From: Otis tarda
Lineage: Eukaryota > Chordata > Aves > Otidiformes > Otididae
NCBI GenBank assembly: GCA_026413225.1
Contig: CM048552.1
Coordinates: 59,473,001-59,537,000, forward strand
DNA length: 64,000 nucleotides
Reading direction: 5' to 3'
The notes under the pieces were generated by a model. It did no database searches. It saw only the letters and a program-made list of their open reading frames with translations, and had not been told where the DNA came from. The position numbers and the translations under genes are program-made. Positions 1-12,600 of the stretch are shown here, one piece after another (the stretch's first letter is position 1; each line of letters begins with the position of its first letter).

Positions 1-1419
1 GGACAGAACTGAGATGTACTGAGTATAACTGCAAAGTTTTAATGGTGACAACTGAAAATGGAAGGTCGCCAGTCGTCATCTGTGCATGAGGGAATGCAAT
101 GTGAAGAGAGCGACTTTTGGGGTTGTAATCATTCACTGGAGTTTCTAAGAAACATGTGAAGTATTAGCACCAACCATGTGAATATGTGGTACTACACACC
201 TAAAAATGAAGCACAGATAAACTCCTCATCACAAGCCTGGCAGTCTCTAAAAACCTGAGGACTTGATGAGCTCTTTCTTGACTTGATGAAAGGGGACAAT
301 TCAGACACACTCAATCACGGTTAGAGTAAGGATTATCTGGCTTAGTGGAGAAGAGGTGAGGTTGTGGGATATGTGGTAAACTAAATGAGGTCATTCTTTT
401 GGTCACGAATGACAGAGACCTGGATTTACTTTGCCTAAATGTAGTCCTCCAGAGGTTATATATTTAGACTAAACTAATTACGCAGGTCCCAGTTACTGGT
501 CATAGACACAGAGAGCTCCAAAGGGAATTCTCACACATTTCCAACACCTACCTCAGGATGGAGTGAAGCACTCTCTGCAGCAGCCTATTTCTCTCTGTCA
601 GCTACAGAGAGAGCTTGAAGAACCAGCGTACAACAAGGTGTCTAACTTTCTGACAGGTAAAGCCAAATGAGGAGAGCCTGTTTCCACCCCCAGAAGAACC
701 GATGGGTTTGTACTGAACTGGAATGACCCTTCCAGATCCTACATTTAGGCTCTGTAGATCAAAAGCTAGCGGGCAGAAAAATACCTTTAAGCTTCCTCCT
801 GTGCAGACGTCCTATCAAGGGATGTCTCATTTAACGAGGCATCATTTCAGTGTCAGGCACGATCAAATTACAGAAGCGCATTATGGTGTTTCAGGAAACA
901 GCTGTTCACCCTGGCACTTAAGGAACTTTTACATTGATTTGAGCAGTGTAGGTGATGAATACCCACGTGTCACAGGTGAAAAAAACCTACTTGCGCACAT
1001 CAAGAGATTCTTTTGCAATGTAGCCTTAGCCGGAATTGTACATATGAGCCATAAATCAATAGATAATTGAACAGCAGCTGATGTCCCGAAGGTAGCTAGG
1101 GATGGATGGGCTGACGGTATTGCAGGACATGAAACACAACCCGCTCCTGTCAGCCGATACGAGGGGGTGATGAGAAAGCACTGAGGGAGCTGGGACTATG
1201 GTGCGGAAAACCAGAGTAAGCATCGCACCCTTCTGAAAGAGGTGGCACGGGAGACCACGGGCAAGGCTTTTCCGTCAACCCAGGACGATGCCTTCAACCA
1301 GAGAGCGCCAACGGGGATGCTCCTCTGAAAAAGGAGAACGGCCATATGCCTGGGCGGCTCCCGGGCTCACTCCCTTGCTCCAGCGGCACCCACAGCCCTG
1401 GAAATAATCTGGAAATAAG
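1..1419. other. Upstream intergenic sequence, no gene recognised
   Basis: I see no conserved coding exon or clear repeat signature. In human the next gene beyond PRDM4 is ASCL4; no bHLH coding sequence is visible here. The open frame at 723-1070 resembles no family I know. Confidence 0.5.
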
Positions 1420-1776
1420 GCGGGGATGTGGCGGTGGAAGGGGTTGAAATGCCGCCGAGGTTCACCGAAAGCCGTCAGGCCCCGGCGGCGGCAGACGGGG
1501 CAGCGGGGCCGGGGTATCGCCGCGGCGGGCAGGCGGCTACCAGGAGGTCAGGGATGGCTCAGCCCGACACGGAACGGGGTGGGCCCCACAATCACCCCCG
1601 GGCGGGCCCCTCCGCGCCAGCATAGCGGGGGCGGTCGGGCCCGGGCCGGCACCCGGAGCTCGGCCCTGTGACGGATCCGGCCGGCGGCGGCGGGCAGGGA
1701 GCGGCCGAACCCCGGGGCGGTGGCGCCGCTTCCTGGATGTGGCGCGCGGCGGCGGAAGCGGCCCCCGTCCCCCTCC

Positions 1777-1783
<7 letters not shown>

Positions 1784-1816
<33 letters not shown>
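1784..1816 (+). repeat. (GCC)11 trinucleotide repeat in PRDM4 leader
   Basis: Eleven uninterrupted GCC units are flanked by gtcgtc and atcacc. It lies about 240 nt upstream of the PRDM4 start codon, in the promoter or 5' UTR. Confidence 0.95.
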
Positions 1817-1817
<1 letters not shown>

Positions 1818-1897
1818 TCACCGCCTCCCTCTCCCGCCTCCGCCTCCTCCGCGCTCCCCCGCCCGCGGCCGGGCCCGCGCCGCTCGGGGCCCCGCCC

Positions 1898-1987
1898 ATG
1901 AGGCGGCGGCGGCGGTGGCGGTGGTTGCGGCTGGGCCGGGGCCGGGGGCAGGCGCCTGCCCGAGGGGCGGCGGCTGGCCGGGGCTGA
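1898..1987 (+). other. Upstream ORF 1 in PRDM4 leader
   Basis: ATG at 1898 opens a 29-codon Arg/Trp/Gly-rich frame through a CGG run and stops at TGA 1985-1987, before the main start. It matters only if transcription starts upstream of 1898. Confidence 0.4.
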
Positions 1988-1995
1988 GGGCCCTG

Positions 1996-3666
1996 ATGCG
2001 GCTGCGGTCGCGGCCACTCCGCCGCCGGCAGAGGCCCCGCCCCGGCGCCAGGCCCCATGCACCCCAGGTGAGCGCCCTCGTCTCCGCCGGGGCCGGGGGA
2101 GACAGGCGGGACCGCGGCCGAGCGGGGCGGGGAACAGGCACCTCGGGCCTTGCTGCGGCGGCGCGGACCCCGGCCGAGGGGACGAGGGGCGAGGAGGGGT
2201 CTCTAAAGCGTTCAGCAGGCCCCGAGGCTTGGCCCCGGTGCTTCGCCGCCCCTCGGTCCCGGGGCGGGGGTGGTGGATCCCCGGACATCGCCACCCTCAG
2301 CAGCCGTTTGGGCCGGGGGGTATCCCCGGGTGACCGACACCCCTCGACACCGTCCCTGCGAAGCCGTTCCTGGAGGGAAGCAGGGCGGTTTGTGCAACAT
2401 GGATAGCGAAAACTGGGCAGAAGCGAGATGGAAGCCAGCAGCTCCATTTGTGTGGCTCAGACCTTCAGGTTAACTTGCGTGAGTTCGGTGTTTTTGGGCT
2501 TTTTTCCAGGGTGAGCGGTACCTTTCCTTACTGGAGTGGCAATCCAAGCTCCCGCTCTCCATTGGTACCGCGAAGCTTGGGCCTGCTGCTTGCAGAGGGC
2601 ACGCGAGTGGCTCGGGTCAGCGTGGAGGCTGTTTGGCCCTGTTGCCAGGGTTGTGACCGCTGTGGGGGCAGCCAGTCTTTCTGGCCCTGTGAACTGCTGT
2701 TTCAAGCTGGTGTGTGGCCAGAATGGGCAGACCAAAGGCCAGGCAGAGCTTGCGAAGTTGTTGACAAGTGGGAGGTGACCGTGTTTCCTTGGTGTCCCCA
2801 TCCCTGTGGACTGGTTCGGACTGCATGTGCAGCTTGAGACCCCAGAGGATGGATGGACGTGCCTTGAGCTGGCTTGGTTTTTTCCGAGGCTGGAGATTTG
2901 GGTGGATGGGCAGCATGGTGGTTTCTGCAGCTCTACAGCCGTGGTATGCACTTGAGGAGCTTGGAAGGTGCAGGTACTCAAGAGCCACCGGTTGATCGCT
3001 CTGAAATAACGTCATCCATGGCGCCAGTTTTTAACGCAATAAGAGCATCTGCAGAACCAGACTGAGGCATCCTGTTAAAAGTCTTAAAATGGTTGTTTCG
3101 CAGAGGTGACTCTTGTCACTGTTGGCCTGGTTCGAATGGATGGTGAATTAGAGGGTTTGTGTCCATTAACAGATTTAAGTCTTTCGTCCTTAGGTCTTTC
3201 CTCCTCCTCTCCTCTGACTTTGGTTCTTGAACATGAATGTGATGTCCAGAAGTTGTGAAATAGAAATCAGATGCCATTGTCCGAGTAATTGTGACATTCA
3301 GCTTGCAAATTGATCTGTGTTCACTAAACTTTAATCATGGTGGCTTTGAGTACAAGGAGTGAGACTTTGTTTTCTGGATGGTGAGGAAAAAGCTGTAGTC
3401 TGATTTGTCTTTTTGAACTGTCTTTTTGATCCTGGTTATTACTATTTAATATGATCGATATGTGTTGATCATGATGTTATCACAGTGTGAGTCGGTGGTG
3501 TGCTTTATGCTTAGCTTTCTGAGGCAGAGTTTTTACGTGTCAGTATCTGATTTTGAGTTTGTTTGCTCAGCCCTTCCTCACCAGAGTACAGTCAGTAATC
3601 AGGAATGCTCTTGCTTCTGTTTCTCTTTCTTTCTCTTCTCTGTTCCCTGCTTCCCAGAATGAATGA
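1996..3666 (+). other. Upstream ORF 2 overlapping the PRDM4 start (spliced)
   Basis: ATG at 1996 is in a different frame from the PRDM4 start. It reads 24 codons to the end of exon 1 (2067), then AAT GAA TGA at 3658-3666. The 26-codon frame therefore overlaps the main start and ends two nt before the Met8 codon (3668). This is seen in the sequence; translation is inference. Confidence 0.45.
2057..2067 (+). CDS. PRDM4: PRDM4 coding exon 1 (start, 11 coding nt)
   Basis: This encodes Met-His-Pro and the first two bases of Arg4; the donor gtgagc follows at 2068. Joined to exon 2 it gives MHPR-MNEMN, against MHHR-MNEMN in human. The start context is weak (C at -3, C at +4). Met5, encoded at 3659, has A at -3 and could serve as an alternative start. 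Confidence 0.85.
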
Positions 3667-6600
3667 AATGAACTTGAGTCCTGTAGGGATGGACCAGCTG
3701 ACCTCATCCTCTGTAAGCAATGCCCTGCCGGTCTCGGGGAGTCACTTGGGATTAACAGCATCACCCACTCACAATGCCATACCAGCACCAGGTAATGGGG
3801 AAAGCTCCCACAAAGGGTGTTGCAGCTCATGCTCTGTGTTTTACTGACAATGGGAATGTTCGTAACTGGGTAGCAGTGCTTGCTCTAATAGCAAGTAATG
3901 TCTTTAGCAGGTAATGAGGTGATGTAGGATTGGGGAAGGGTAGACCATAAACCATAGCTTATGTGGGCAAAGCAAAAGGGATCCGTGCTTACCAGGCTTA
4001 TGCCTTAATGGGAGTGTTGTTTTGTTCTAATGAGGTGGTTTGCACTGTGGATGGGTGGGTGGTAGCAGAATCCTTTGAAATACTAACTGTAGCTGCAAAT
4101 CTATCTCCATAGGTGAAAGTAGTGATTTTTTACCTATAAAGCAAAACTATTTTTCTATTTCTTTTTTCAGGGGGTTACATAGACAAAAGTCCATTACAAT
4201 TGTGAAGTAGAAGCAGGCCCTACGTAGTGTATCCAGAAAAGATCTAGCAACATTCAAGCATGCCTCTCTCCTCTCATAACTGTGATCCTTTCTTTGAAGT
4301 TTGCCACCTTACTTTGACAGTACCATATTGTACTTCCATAGGGAGCTCCTGAGAAATTAGTAACCTCTTTTGTTAACTTGTGTGTTCATAAGCTCAAGTA
4401 GTTCTGTTGAATTTAAATGGGCATTTTCTTTTGCAGGCTTGCCTGTTGCAATTCCAAACTTGGGCCCCTCCTTGAGTTCCTTGCCCTCTGCTTTGTCTCT
4501 GATGCTCCCCATGGGTATTGGGGATCGAGGAGTGATGTGTGGTATACCAGAGAGAAACTACACCCTACCTCCGCCACCATACCCTCACCTGGAGAGCAGC
4601 TATTTCAGACACATTCTACCTGGTAAGTGGTCTGGTGCTGATGGATGGGAACCAAGAGAAAAATTGTTTTAAGAGCCACCTGTTTCTGTCCTGAAGCAGG
4701 CATGACTGACTTAATTTTGCAGAGCTGTAAATTCCATGAGTTTGTCTGGAGTCTATTGTGTCATTTACACACTTTTATTTTCAGGTCTCTGTGGCTCTGT
4801 GTGTGTGCAAAGAGAATTGCAGGGCATTTTCTACTTAAATGGAACCTCTGATTGCTCCTCCTGCTGCTTTGTTTTTAAGATTAACAGAAAACAAAGCATG
4901 CCTGGTTTCTTTCTCAAATGACTTGTAGTTTGAAAGTTTCTGCTTTTTTTTTTCTCCTGTAGTCTGAAGTCTTAATATGTGCATAATAGTAGGTTACAGT
5001 AGTTAAAAGCTCAAGAAGAGCAAGCCATCAACTGAGGAGTTTGGGCTCTTTCCCACCCGTTTAGCCCATGGCATTGTTTTTCTTCATTTTTGTTCAGGGT
5101 TAATTTCCAAAGGCTTAACATACTGATTCCTATTTTGATTCCTCTCTTCTATGGGTTTTAGAGTATAAATGTAGAATTTTACATGTTACTATATGAAGAC
5201 ATAGAAATTTGAGCTTTAAATGTAGTCCTGCTTTTGTTTCGTAGCTAGGAAACACAGGGTGGAAGGGGATAGATAAACTTCTTCAAGGTCACCCAGTGAG
5301 TGTTATTGGTTCAGCCTAGGTTGGGAAAAGAAATATAGCAGCCTAGATCTCATCCAACTACCTGTTGAGTAGTGACTGAACTTGCCAACTGCTTAGGAGT
5401 AACCTTTCCTACTGCATGACATGCCTGCCCATTTTGTGGGCAAAGAGTAGGGGAGGAGACAGTGCCTTTGAGGACTGAATGTATTTGTCATTCTTCTGAG
5501 CTGGAATTATTTATGCATAAATGTTTGTTTGTTTGTTTTTCTTTCTAATCCATGTGATGTTTTGTCTGATGTTTTATACGGCTTCCATCAGTTATCTTAC
5601 TGCCTTCAAGGATCCTCCTTGTTCAAGCCACAAGGCAGCATTGCATGCAGAAATATTTGATGCAGCTGGTCAAACTAAACTGTCTATTTCTTGGCTTTGC
5701 CATTTTTAATGGGGTTATGCTGCAGAAAGAGTACCAGTACTTGCATCCTTCTAATGATGGACATGTTTGAATGGAAAACTTTCACAGAACAAATGGCTCA
5801 TAGGGTTCAAGGCCAAAAAGAAACATGCTGACTCAGATCTTGCAGAAATTGCAATATCTGTCTCTGTCTCTACTGGAAGTACTGTTTACTTGAATGTGCT
5901 GATGTATTTCCTCCACAGATTTATTTTTTTTTTAGCTTTGTCCAACAAGAGGAGTTGGTAGTATGTAAATACAGATTGGTATTTCTTTGTATCTTAAGTT
6001 CCAAGGTTATTTGACATGGAGGATCTTTCCAAAACTGCTAAAAAAGATGTTAGAGTTTCTGATTTAATTTTAACTGGGCTATTGTTTTAGAAGGAACAAC
6101 ATACTTTTTATCTAAGGAAAGAAAGCAGACCACTCAAAATACTTTTGAGACACCTTATCTTGGTCCTTTAGAATTGCAGTTGATTAACTCTGAGATGGAC
6201 AGTTGTGTCACCTAGTCATAGAGGAAAGAAGTAGTCATTGTTAAAACTAAAATACTGAAGTAAAAAGGGTGTACCCTGGAGAACTGTTTCTACTTGTCCT
6301 AGCAAAGATGAATGAGGGATTATTAAATGTTAGATTCCACTAGCAGTCCTTCATCTTTTGTGAGCTATTTCTTGAGAATGAAAAATTATGCCTAAATGTG
6401 AAGAACCTCTTTCTGATTCATTCTCTGTGTTGAGGAGCCTCAGTTAAATGCTGCCAGAAACTTGGCTCTTCAGAGTTTGACAGATAACTAGAGACTTGCT
6501 CTGTTGGATGGAAGCTCTGTATCTACTGTCAAATGATACTTTGACGAGTGTTGGATTGGCATATGTTTGTGAGCCATGTTTTAGAATTAGTGTTTTTTAA

Positions 6601-9600
6601 TTGGGCATAATGTAAAAAGCATGTCTTCAGGGATCTAGGTCTTAATGTGCTATGCTGCAATGATGGGGTATTTTTGTTCAAGATTTGAAAACTGATGTAA
6701 TCTCACACTCTTCTCTTTCCCCCTCTCATTCTATCAGGTATATTATCTTACTTGGCTGACAGACCTCCACCTCAGTACATCCATCCCAACACTATAAATG
6801 TTGATAGCAATCCGGCATTGTCAGTCTCCAGCAATCCCTCAGCCCTAGACCCCTACCAGCCCAGTGGAACAGTGGGGCTGGAACCAGGGATTGTCTCCAT
6901 GGACTCCCGCACAGTGAACACGCATGGTGCTCAAAATCTGCATCCTAGTGAGAGCCACGAGGTAGCGCTGGATACTACAATGGCTATGGAGAGCGTTTCA
7001 AGGGTGACCAGCCCCATCTCAACAGATGGAATGACAGAGGAGCTTACAATGGATGACGTAGCCAGGGATCATTCGCAGATCCCGAACAGCTCCCGGAGCC
7101 ACGAACCTTTAGCCGTAGACACGGTGGGGAGTAATTTGACATCGGACGCTGTGGGACACGGCGGTGTCATTCCCATTCATGGTAGCACTTTGGAACTCCC
7201 TGTCGTCATGGAGGCCGACCACATTGCCGGGCGGGTGACAGGAATATCGGACAGCACACTAAATGACTCCATTCATACTGTGGCCATGAGCACCAACTCT
7301 GTGAGTGTGGCGCTCTCTACCTCACACAACCTAGCTTCCCTGGACTCGGTAGCCTTGCATGAAGTGGGCCTCAGCCTCGAGCCGGTGGCGGTATCTTCCA
7401 TAAATCAGGAAGTAGCCATGGGGCCAAGTCATGTGGATGTGACTGCAGACAATCTTGCCTTCGTACCGTCCTCTCTGCAAATGGAAGACTCCAATTCGAA
7501 CAAGGAGAACATGGCAACCTTGTTTACCATATGTGAGTGAGCATTTACCTCTTTCTTGGGGTAGGGTTTGTTATGTAGCTGTTGTCTGGTGGGATGACAG
7601 GACTTTTGTTGCTAGTCTTACAAATTTCTAGTGAAAGAAACTTGGTTATTTAACAAATACACAGAAGTTGGAACATGTGCAGTCGCAGATTAACCGTGCT
7701 GAAATGATACTAGTTGGAAGTAGACATAATAGGATGTTTTAGCGTCGTTCTCTTTGTATCCATCTCCCATGTTGCCTTGAGTTTGGAAGCTGAGTTCCTT
7801 ATGAACCTCTTGCCTTTTGTGAATATGCTGATATTATCCCTTGCAATGAGAATATTATTTTTTAAAGACACATCACAAATGGCTCTTCTTGCTCCATTAA
7901 AAAAAAAACAACCAACAAACGCCACCACAAGCCATACATTTCATCAAGTGGGTCCAGTGGATGAGTATGACGTTATGTCATTTTGCAAAATTTTTATTAA
8001 ACCATCATCATGAAAATGTTCTCAATGAGACCTGCTGGAAAACAGAGCAGAAAGGGAGGGAATTTTTAATATTTCCCATTATTCTCATCAAAGGACTTCA
8101 GTCCGGAGGTTATTTGATCTCCTAGGAAGGGAGGAGCACTGGGTGTTGCACTCTCAACCCTGTTCAAGGACTGCTGTTTGAGAATTTTGAAGTTCTCATT
8201 TGGTGGGACAGAGATTTGAATTTTCACCCCGCAGCATGTCTGGCTTCCCGCCAGTGAAGCAGAAGTCCAGCTTTTATATTCGGTTTTATTAGTTGTGGTA
8301 GCATTGCTGAGTACTGCTCTTGCACACAATCTGGCCCTACAACTGCCAGAGCCTTATGGTGAGCTTTGCCTGCACAGCATTTTTTTAAGAAATGGAAAGA
8401 AATAGTGCCTTGTTTAGCAATGGGAGAGGTGCAGTTGAATGCAAAGTGTCTAGTCAGACATTTGAATTGAAACTTTTATTCTGTGGGATAAAATATCGGT
8501 TAAAATCAGGTGAGTGTAGAACTATGACAAATTTACAACTCCTAGAAGAAGAGTTTTACAGTTGGTGCACTTGGAAGTTCTTACAAGCATCTGTTGCGTG
8601 TTGAGCCAATAAGGATCAAAATACTACGATATGCAACGTGCTCATGGTGAAATCACTTCTCTTATTCACGTCGCTCACTCACAAGTGAGATGTGATGTGC
8701 CAGCCTATTGTCACTATACTTAAAATAGTCCTAAGATGTTTCCCAGATGATACTCCCCATTGTTAGGATGTTATAACAGCTATCGCAGGCCTGGTGCTTT
8801 CATGTGATTTACAAAATAGATCTTTGGCGGGGGAGGCTTACTTTTTAACTTTTTTTGTTGCTGTTTTTAAAATTCTCCTGAATAAAACATGAATTTTTAT
8901 CTGGACAGGTGACAGCAAGGAGCAGGAGTTGTTTTAGAGCCTCTTGGTGGTTTTTCCTCACTGAGAAGGCAGGAGTCAGGAGCTTTTCCAGACATCTTTT
9001 TACACTGTTCCTAAGTGGGAAGAAAAAGTATGCCTTTGCTGCAGTCCTAAATGTTTGTGAAACTTTTAAGCAGCCCTTATTTTGTCATTGTTACTTGCAG
9101 CTCTGGGTACCTAAATCAGAGAAGTAGTCACTGTGATTTTTTTTTTTTTCCCTCCTCCTTATTTGGCAAGCACAGAAGTGGAAAGGAACTGGTATATTTT
9201 GCTTCCTGTAGAGTTTGGGATTTTTTTTTTCAACTTCTTAAAAATTTATGATTCCCTCAGCCTTTCCAAGTGTAAGTGTCACATGCCTAGAATTTGTTTT
9301 TCTTCCTCCTTGCCTCTCCCTGAGGCTAGTCCACAGACCTATAGTGGTGTATGCTAGGTAATGCTTAAAAACAACAGTTCCAAATAGCGTTCCTCATTAC
9401 TCAGGTCTGGTTGTTGTCGTTGCTGTACTCCTACATGTCATCTGTGCACCTGAAGCAGTGCTTATATAGACCCTACCTAATAATTTTCTGAGTACCTTCC
9501 TATCTGTAATTGTGTAGTTGCTCAAACTGTACTTTGTATAGGGTCAGGTTCTGTTACCCTGATGTATTAAAGGAGTGTCCCAAAAATCTCGTTAAACGAC

Positions 9601-12600
9601 TACTAATGGAGCTGCTGTTTATCCCTGCTGAAGACTACTTCTGTGATAGGGCTTTTTTACTGGAGTTAGGCCATCAAGAGGCCAAAGAAGGTCTTTGTGG
9701 AGATCCTGCTTAATTAGCTGAGCATCTTTCTTCAGAAGAAGAATGATTTATCTGGAGGGTGGTTGCAGAGTAGGTGCTCCATTCCTAAATAATTAAAATA
9801 ACATCGTTTTTCTAGATGAGAACATTTTATGCTGTACTTTTTTCCTGAATTTATTAAACTGAGGACTTTCAGTCGTTTATTTTTCAGCAGCTCTTATGCT
9901 TAATGACAGACTGGGAAAGTGATGCTACTGATTCTTCTTGGACTTTTGTTTTTGTTCCATTCAGTGGCATCCCATAGAGCTGTACTCTCTGAGTTTATTG
10001 CAGTAGGTCCTTCAAAAGCAGCAGTGAGGTCAAGTTTTTTCTGCCATGAAGATTTGCACATTGTCTCAATTTAAATTGAGGTAAGGGGATTTGTGGGTTC
10101 AAATTAGAAAAATTTTCAAAATAAGACCTTGGTGTCCCTTTGCATGAGTATCCTTGAGGTTCTACATGCAAGAAAACTCCTATCTTCCTGGTAAGTTCCA
10201 AAAACATAACCAGTTAGAAAGTGTTTGCTTCGGTACGGCTTGGATTTTTCTGCCCATAATGGTCATTTCACTTGTGATCTGGGGAAACTACCATCAGTTT
10301 TGTAGTAGTTTTGATGAAGAGTGGACTCTGCCCCAGTGCTAGTTTGCCCCCTTAGGGATAGTCTAGAATCTAGACAATTAATTTACCATCAAAAAGGCAG
10401 GTGGAGACCCTCGTGTTTGGTCTGAATTGGATAGGAACAGTGATATGTACGTTGGCGCCCATCTGATTGTAACAATATGGTTAATATTCTTCTCTGTAAA
10501 AGCCAGTAAAGCAGATGAGTTAAACCAGATAGAAGCGGCCTTTGGCAGGAGCTGAGCTGAAACATACTGGTAGGGAGCTGATTGCACTGTGGAGGCTGTT
10601 GCATCTTTTTAATCCATGTTGTCCCTTCTCCTTTCTGCAGGGTGCACACTGTGTGACAAGGCGTATCCATCAGACTGCCCAGATCATGGGCCCGTCACCT
10701 TTGTCCCTGACACCCCGATAGAGAGCCGAGCCAGGCTTTCTCTCCCTAAGCAGCTTGTCCTCCGGCAATCTATCATGGGAGCTGAAGCGGGTAAGAATTG
10801 GACTGGTACATATTTCTATGCAGCAGCTTAAAATACACTGACTGTCTGAAAACCAAAACCATAGGGATTTTAATGTAGGAAAGAAACACTGCAGTAGAGA
10901 GGTGATTCCCTGGTCTGTAGTCACCCTGACTTACATCGTGCAAGAGATTCTTGTCCTCTGGTTACCGCTCAGATTTCAGCTAGATTCTAGAGGTGCTGCC
11001 ACAGAGCGCTACTGAAAGACTGCATAAGGTCAAGCACAAGCAAGGTATGGTGTTTATTTTTATTGTGTGCTAAACAGCTCAGACACAGCTTTGTTAAGAA
11101 AACATTAACAGCAATTGCAGTTTAGGGGAAGATAACAATTCGAAGTAATGGAGGAGATTTCTGTCTGCTTGTTCATCATCTTGATTTGCTACCTCTCAGT
11201 CTTCTAGATGCTCTCATTGGAGTATTGATCACAAGTCCCTCTTCTTTTTTTTTTTTTTTTCTTTTCCCCTCATTTACATTTGGCATGTAGACTGTGACCT
11301 TGTCATTGGATGTGGACCTTGTTACTGTATTTCACGCCATTGTCACCTGGAAATCGAAGAGTACAGTGCAACACCCTAAGGATCTGAAGGCTAGAGAAGA
11401 ATGCGATTATTGGCTTGTTTAGTGATGCTGCTTGTTGAGAGTAGATTACGTCTTTTCAAGCTGCACTAGTTTCCAATTTATTCCTAAAAGCTATTCAGTG
11501 TATTCATGTAGACCTATATATATATATGTAAATGTTTAATAATAAATAATATACATGCAGGAATCCCTCTGCCCATGACAGAAATACAGCTGCCTCTGGG
11601 GAGAAATGCAGAAGCTGCTTAACAATGCCCAGCAACAATTCTGGAAATTCCTGGGGATTAGGTAGGCGAAATGTAGTTACTGGAACTAGTATTTTCTGCT
11701 TCTGCAGAAAGTGCCATGAAAGCTTTAATTGGTACAAGTGGCTAGGATCTTAGTTTTACGGCTTCCTAAAAAGTAAATTATTTGCTTTTGACAAACAAAA
11801 TAAATATTTGTAATTACAACAAAGCGGCTCCCAGTAGTGTCATGTGGTGGTGGTGGTTCTTGTCTCTGCCTTAGGTGTGTTTCACATGTGAAGTAGAAGC
11901 TTTGATGATCTTATGCCTAGATAGCATCCCTGGAGCGTTATCTCATAAACCTCCCAGCTGTTTGTTATGGATGATTAGTTGTTTAAATAATGAATTTCTG
12001 CAGATTTTGGTCTTCTACTGATAGGTGTGTGGACACGAGAAAGCATTCCTGTAAGGACTTGTTTTGGACCTTTGATCGGGCAGCAGAGTCATTCTCTGGA
12101 GGTGGCTGACTGGACAGACAAAGCAGCTAGTCACATCTGGAAGGTCAGTGGATGTTGTGGCTCGCAGAGTCTGTAGGCCTGCCTTTATCTGGTGAAAGCC
12201 ACCACATGACACAGCAGCTTTAACATTATCGTTGTTGCCAAAAATGAAAATTAATGCAGTTTGGTTGTTTAATACTTAATAGCAGCATGGCAGAGCTGTA
12301 TACCATGTTAATATGCTGATAATCAGTCCTGAAGTGGAACAAACTTCTTTAATGCCTTTTCTTTTAAAGGGCTGTATGTAGTTCCCAGTATTTGTGTGGA
12401 GCTGCAGCAGAGATTGTATTACTAGGCAGGACTTGTTTATTTGTTTTGTATCATTGTTTGTTGAAAGTTCCCCCAGGTGATGAATTATTTGTTGTAGAAA
12501 AGCTGCTTTAAAGCTTTCTTTTTCACATCATTTAATGTTGAGAAAGTAAAACTGATCTATATAAATAGAACATGTACTGTTTGCCCAGATATTATTATTC

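Larger units (their letters stand above)
1420..2350. promoter_or_regulatory. PRDM4: CpG island / PRDM4 promoter and 5' leader
   Basis: The block is very GC-rich with dense CG dinucleotides, several GC boxes (ggggcgg type) and no TATA box. It ends just after the first coding exon. Long open frames here on both strands come from the lack of stop codons in GC-rich DNA. The transcription start is not visible. Confidence 0.85.

Noticed and set aside
723..1070. Open frame of 115 codons left of PRDM4
   Set aside because: No recognisable family, no splice structure, and composition like non-coding DNA; likely chance.
1426..2447. Several long overlapping Arg/Pro/Gly-rich open frames on both strands
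   Set aside because: Produced by the CpG island, where stop codons are rare. Only the 11 coding nt at 2057-2067 fit a real protein.
3110..3145. tRNA-like T-loop text (ggttcgaat)
   Set aside because: No anticodon stem or acceptor pairing could be built around it.
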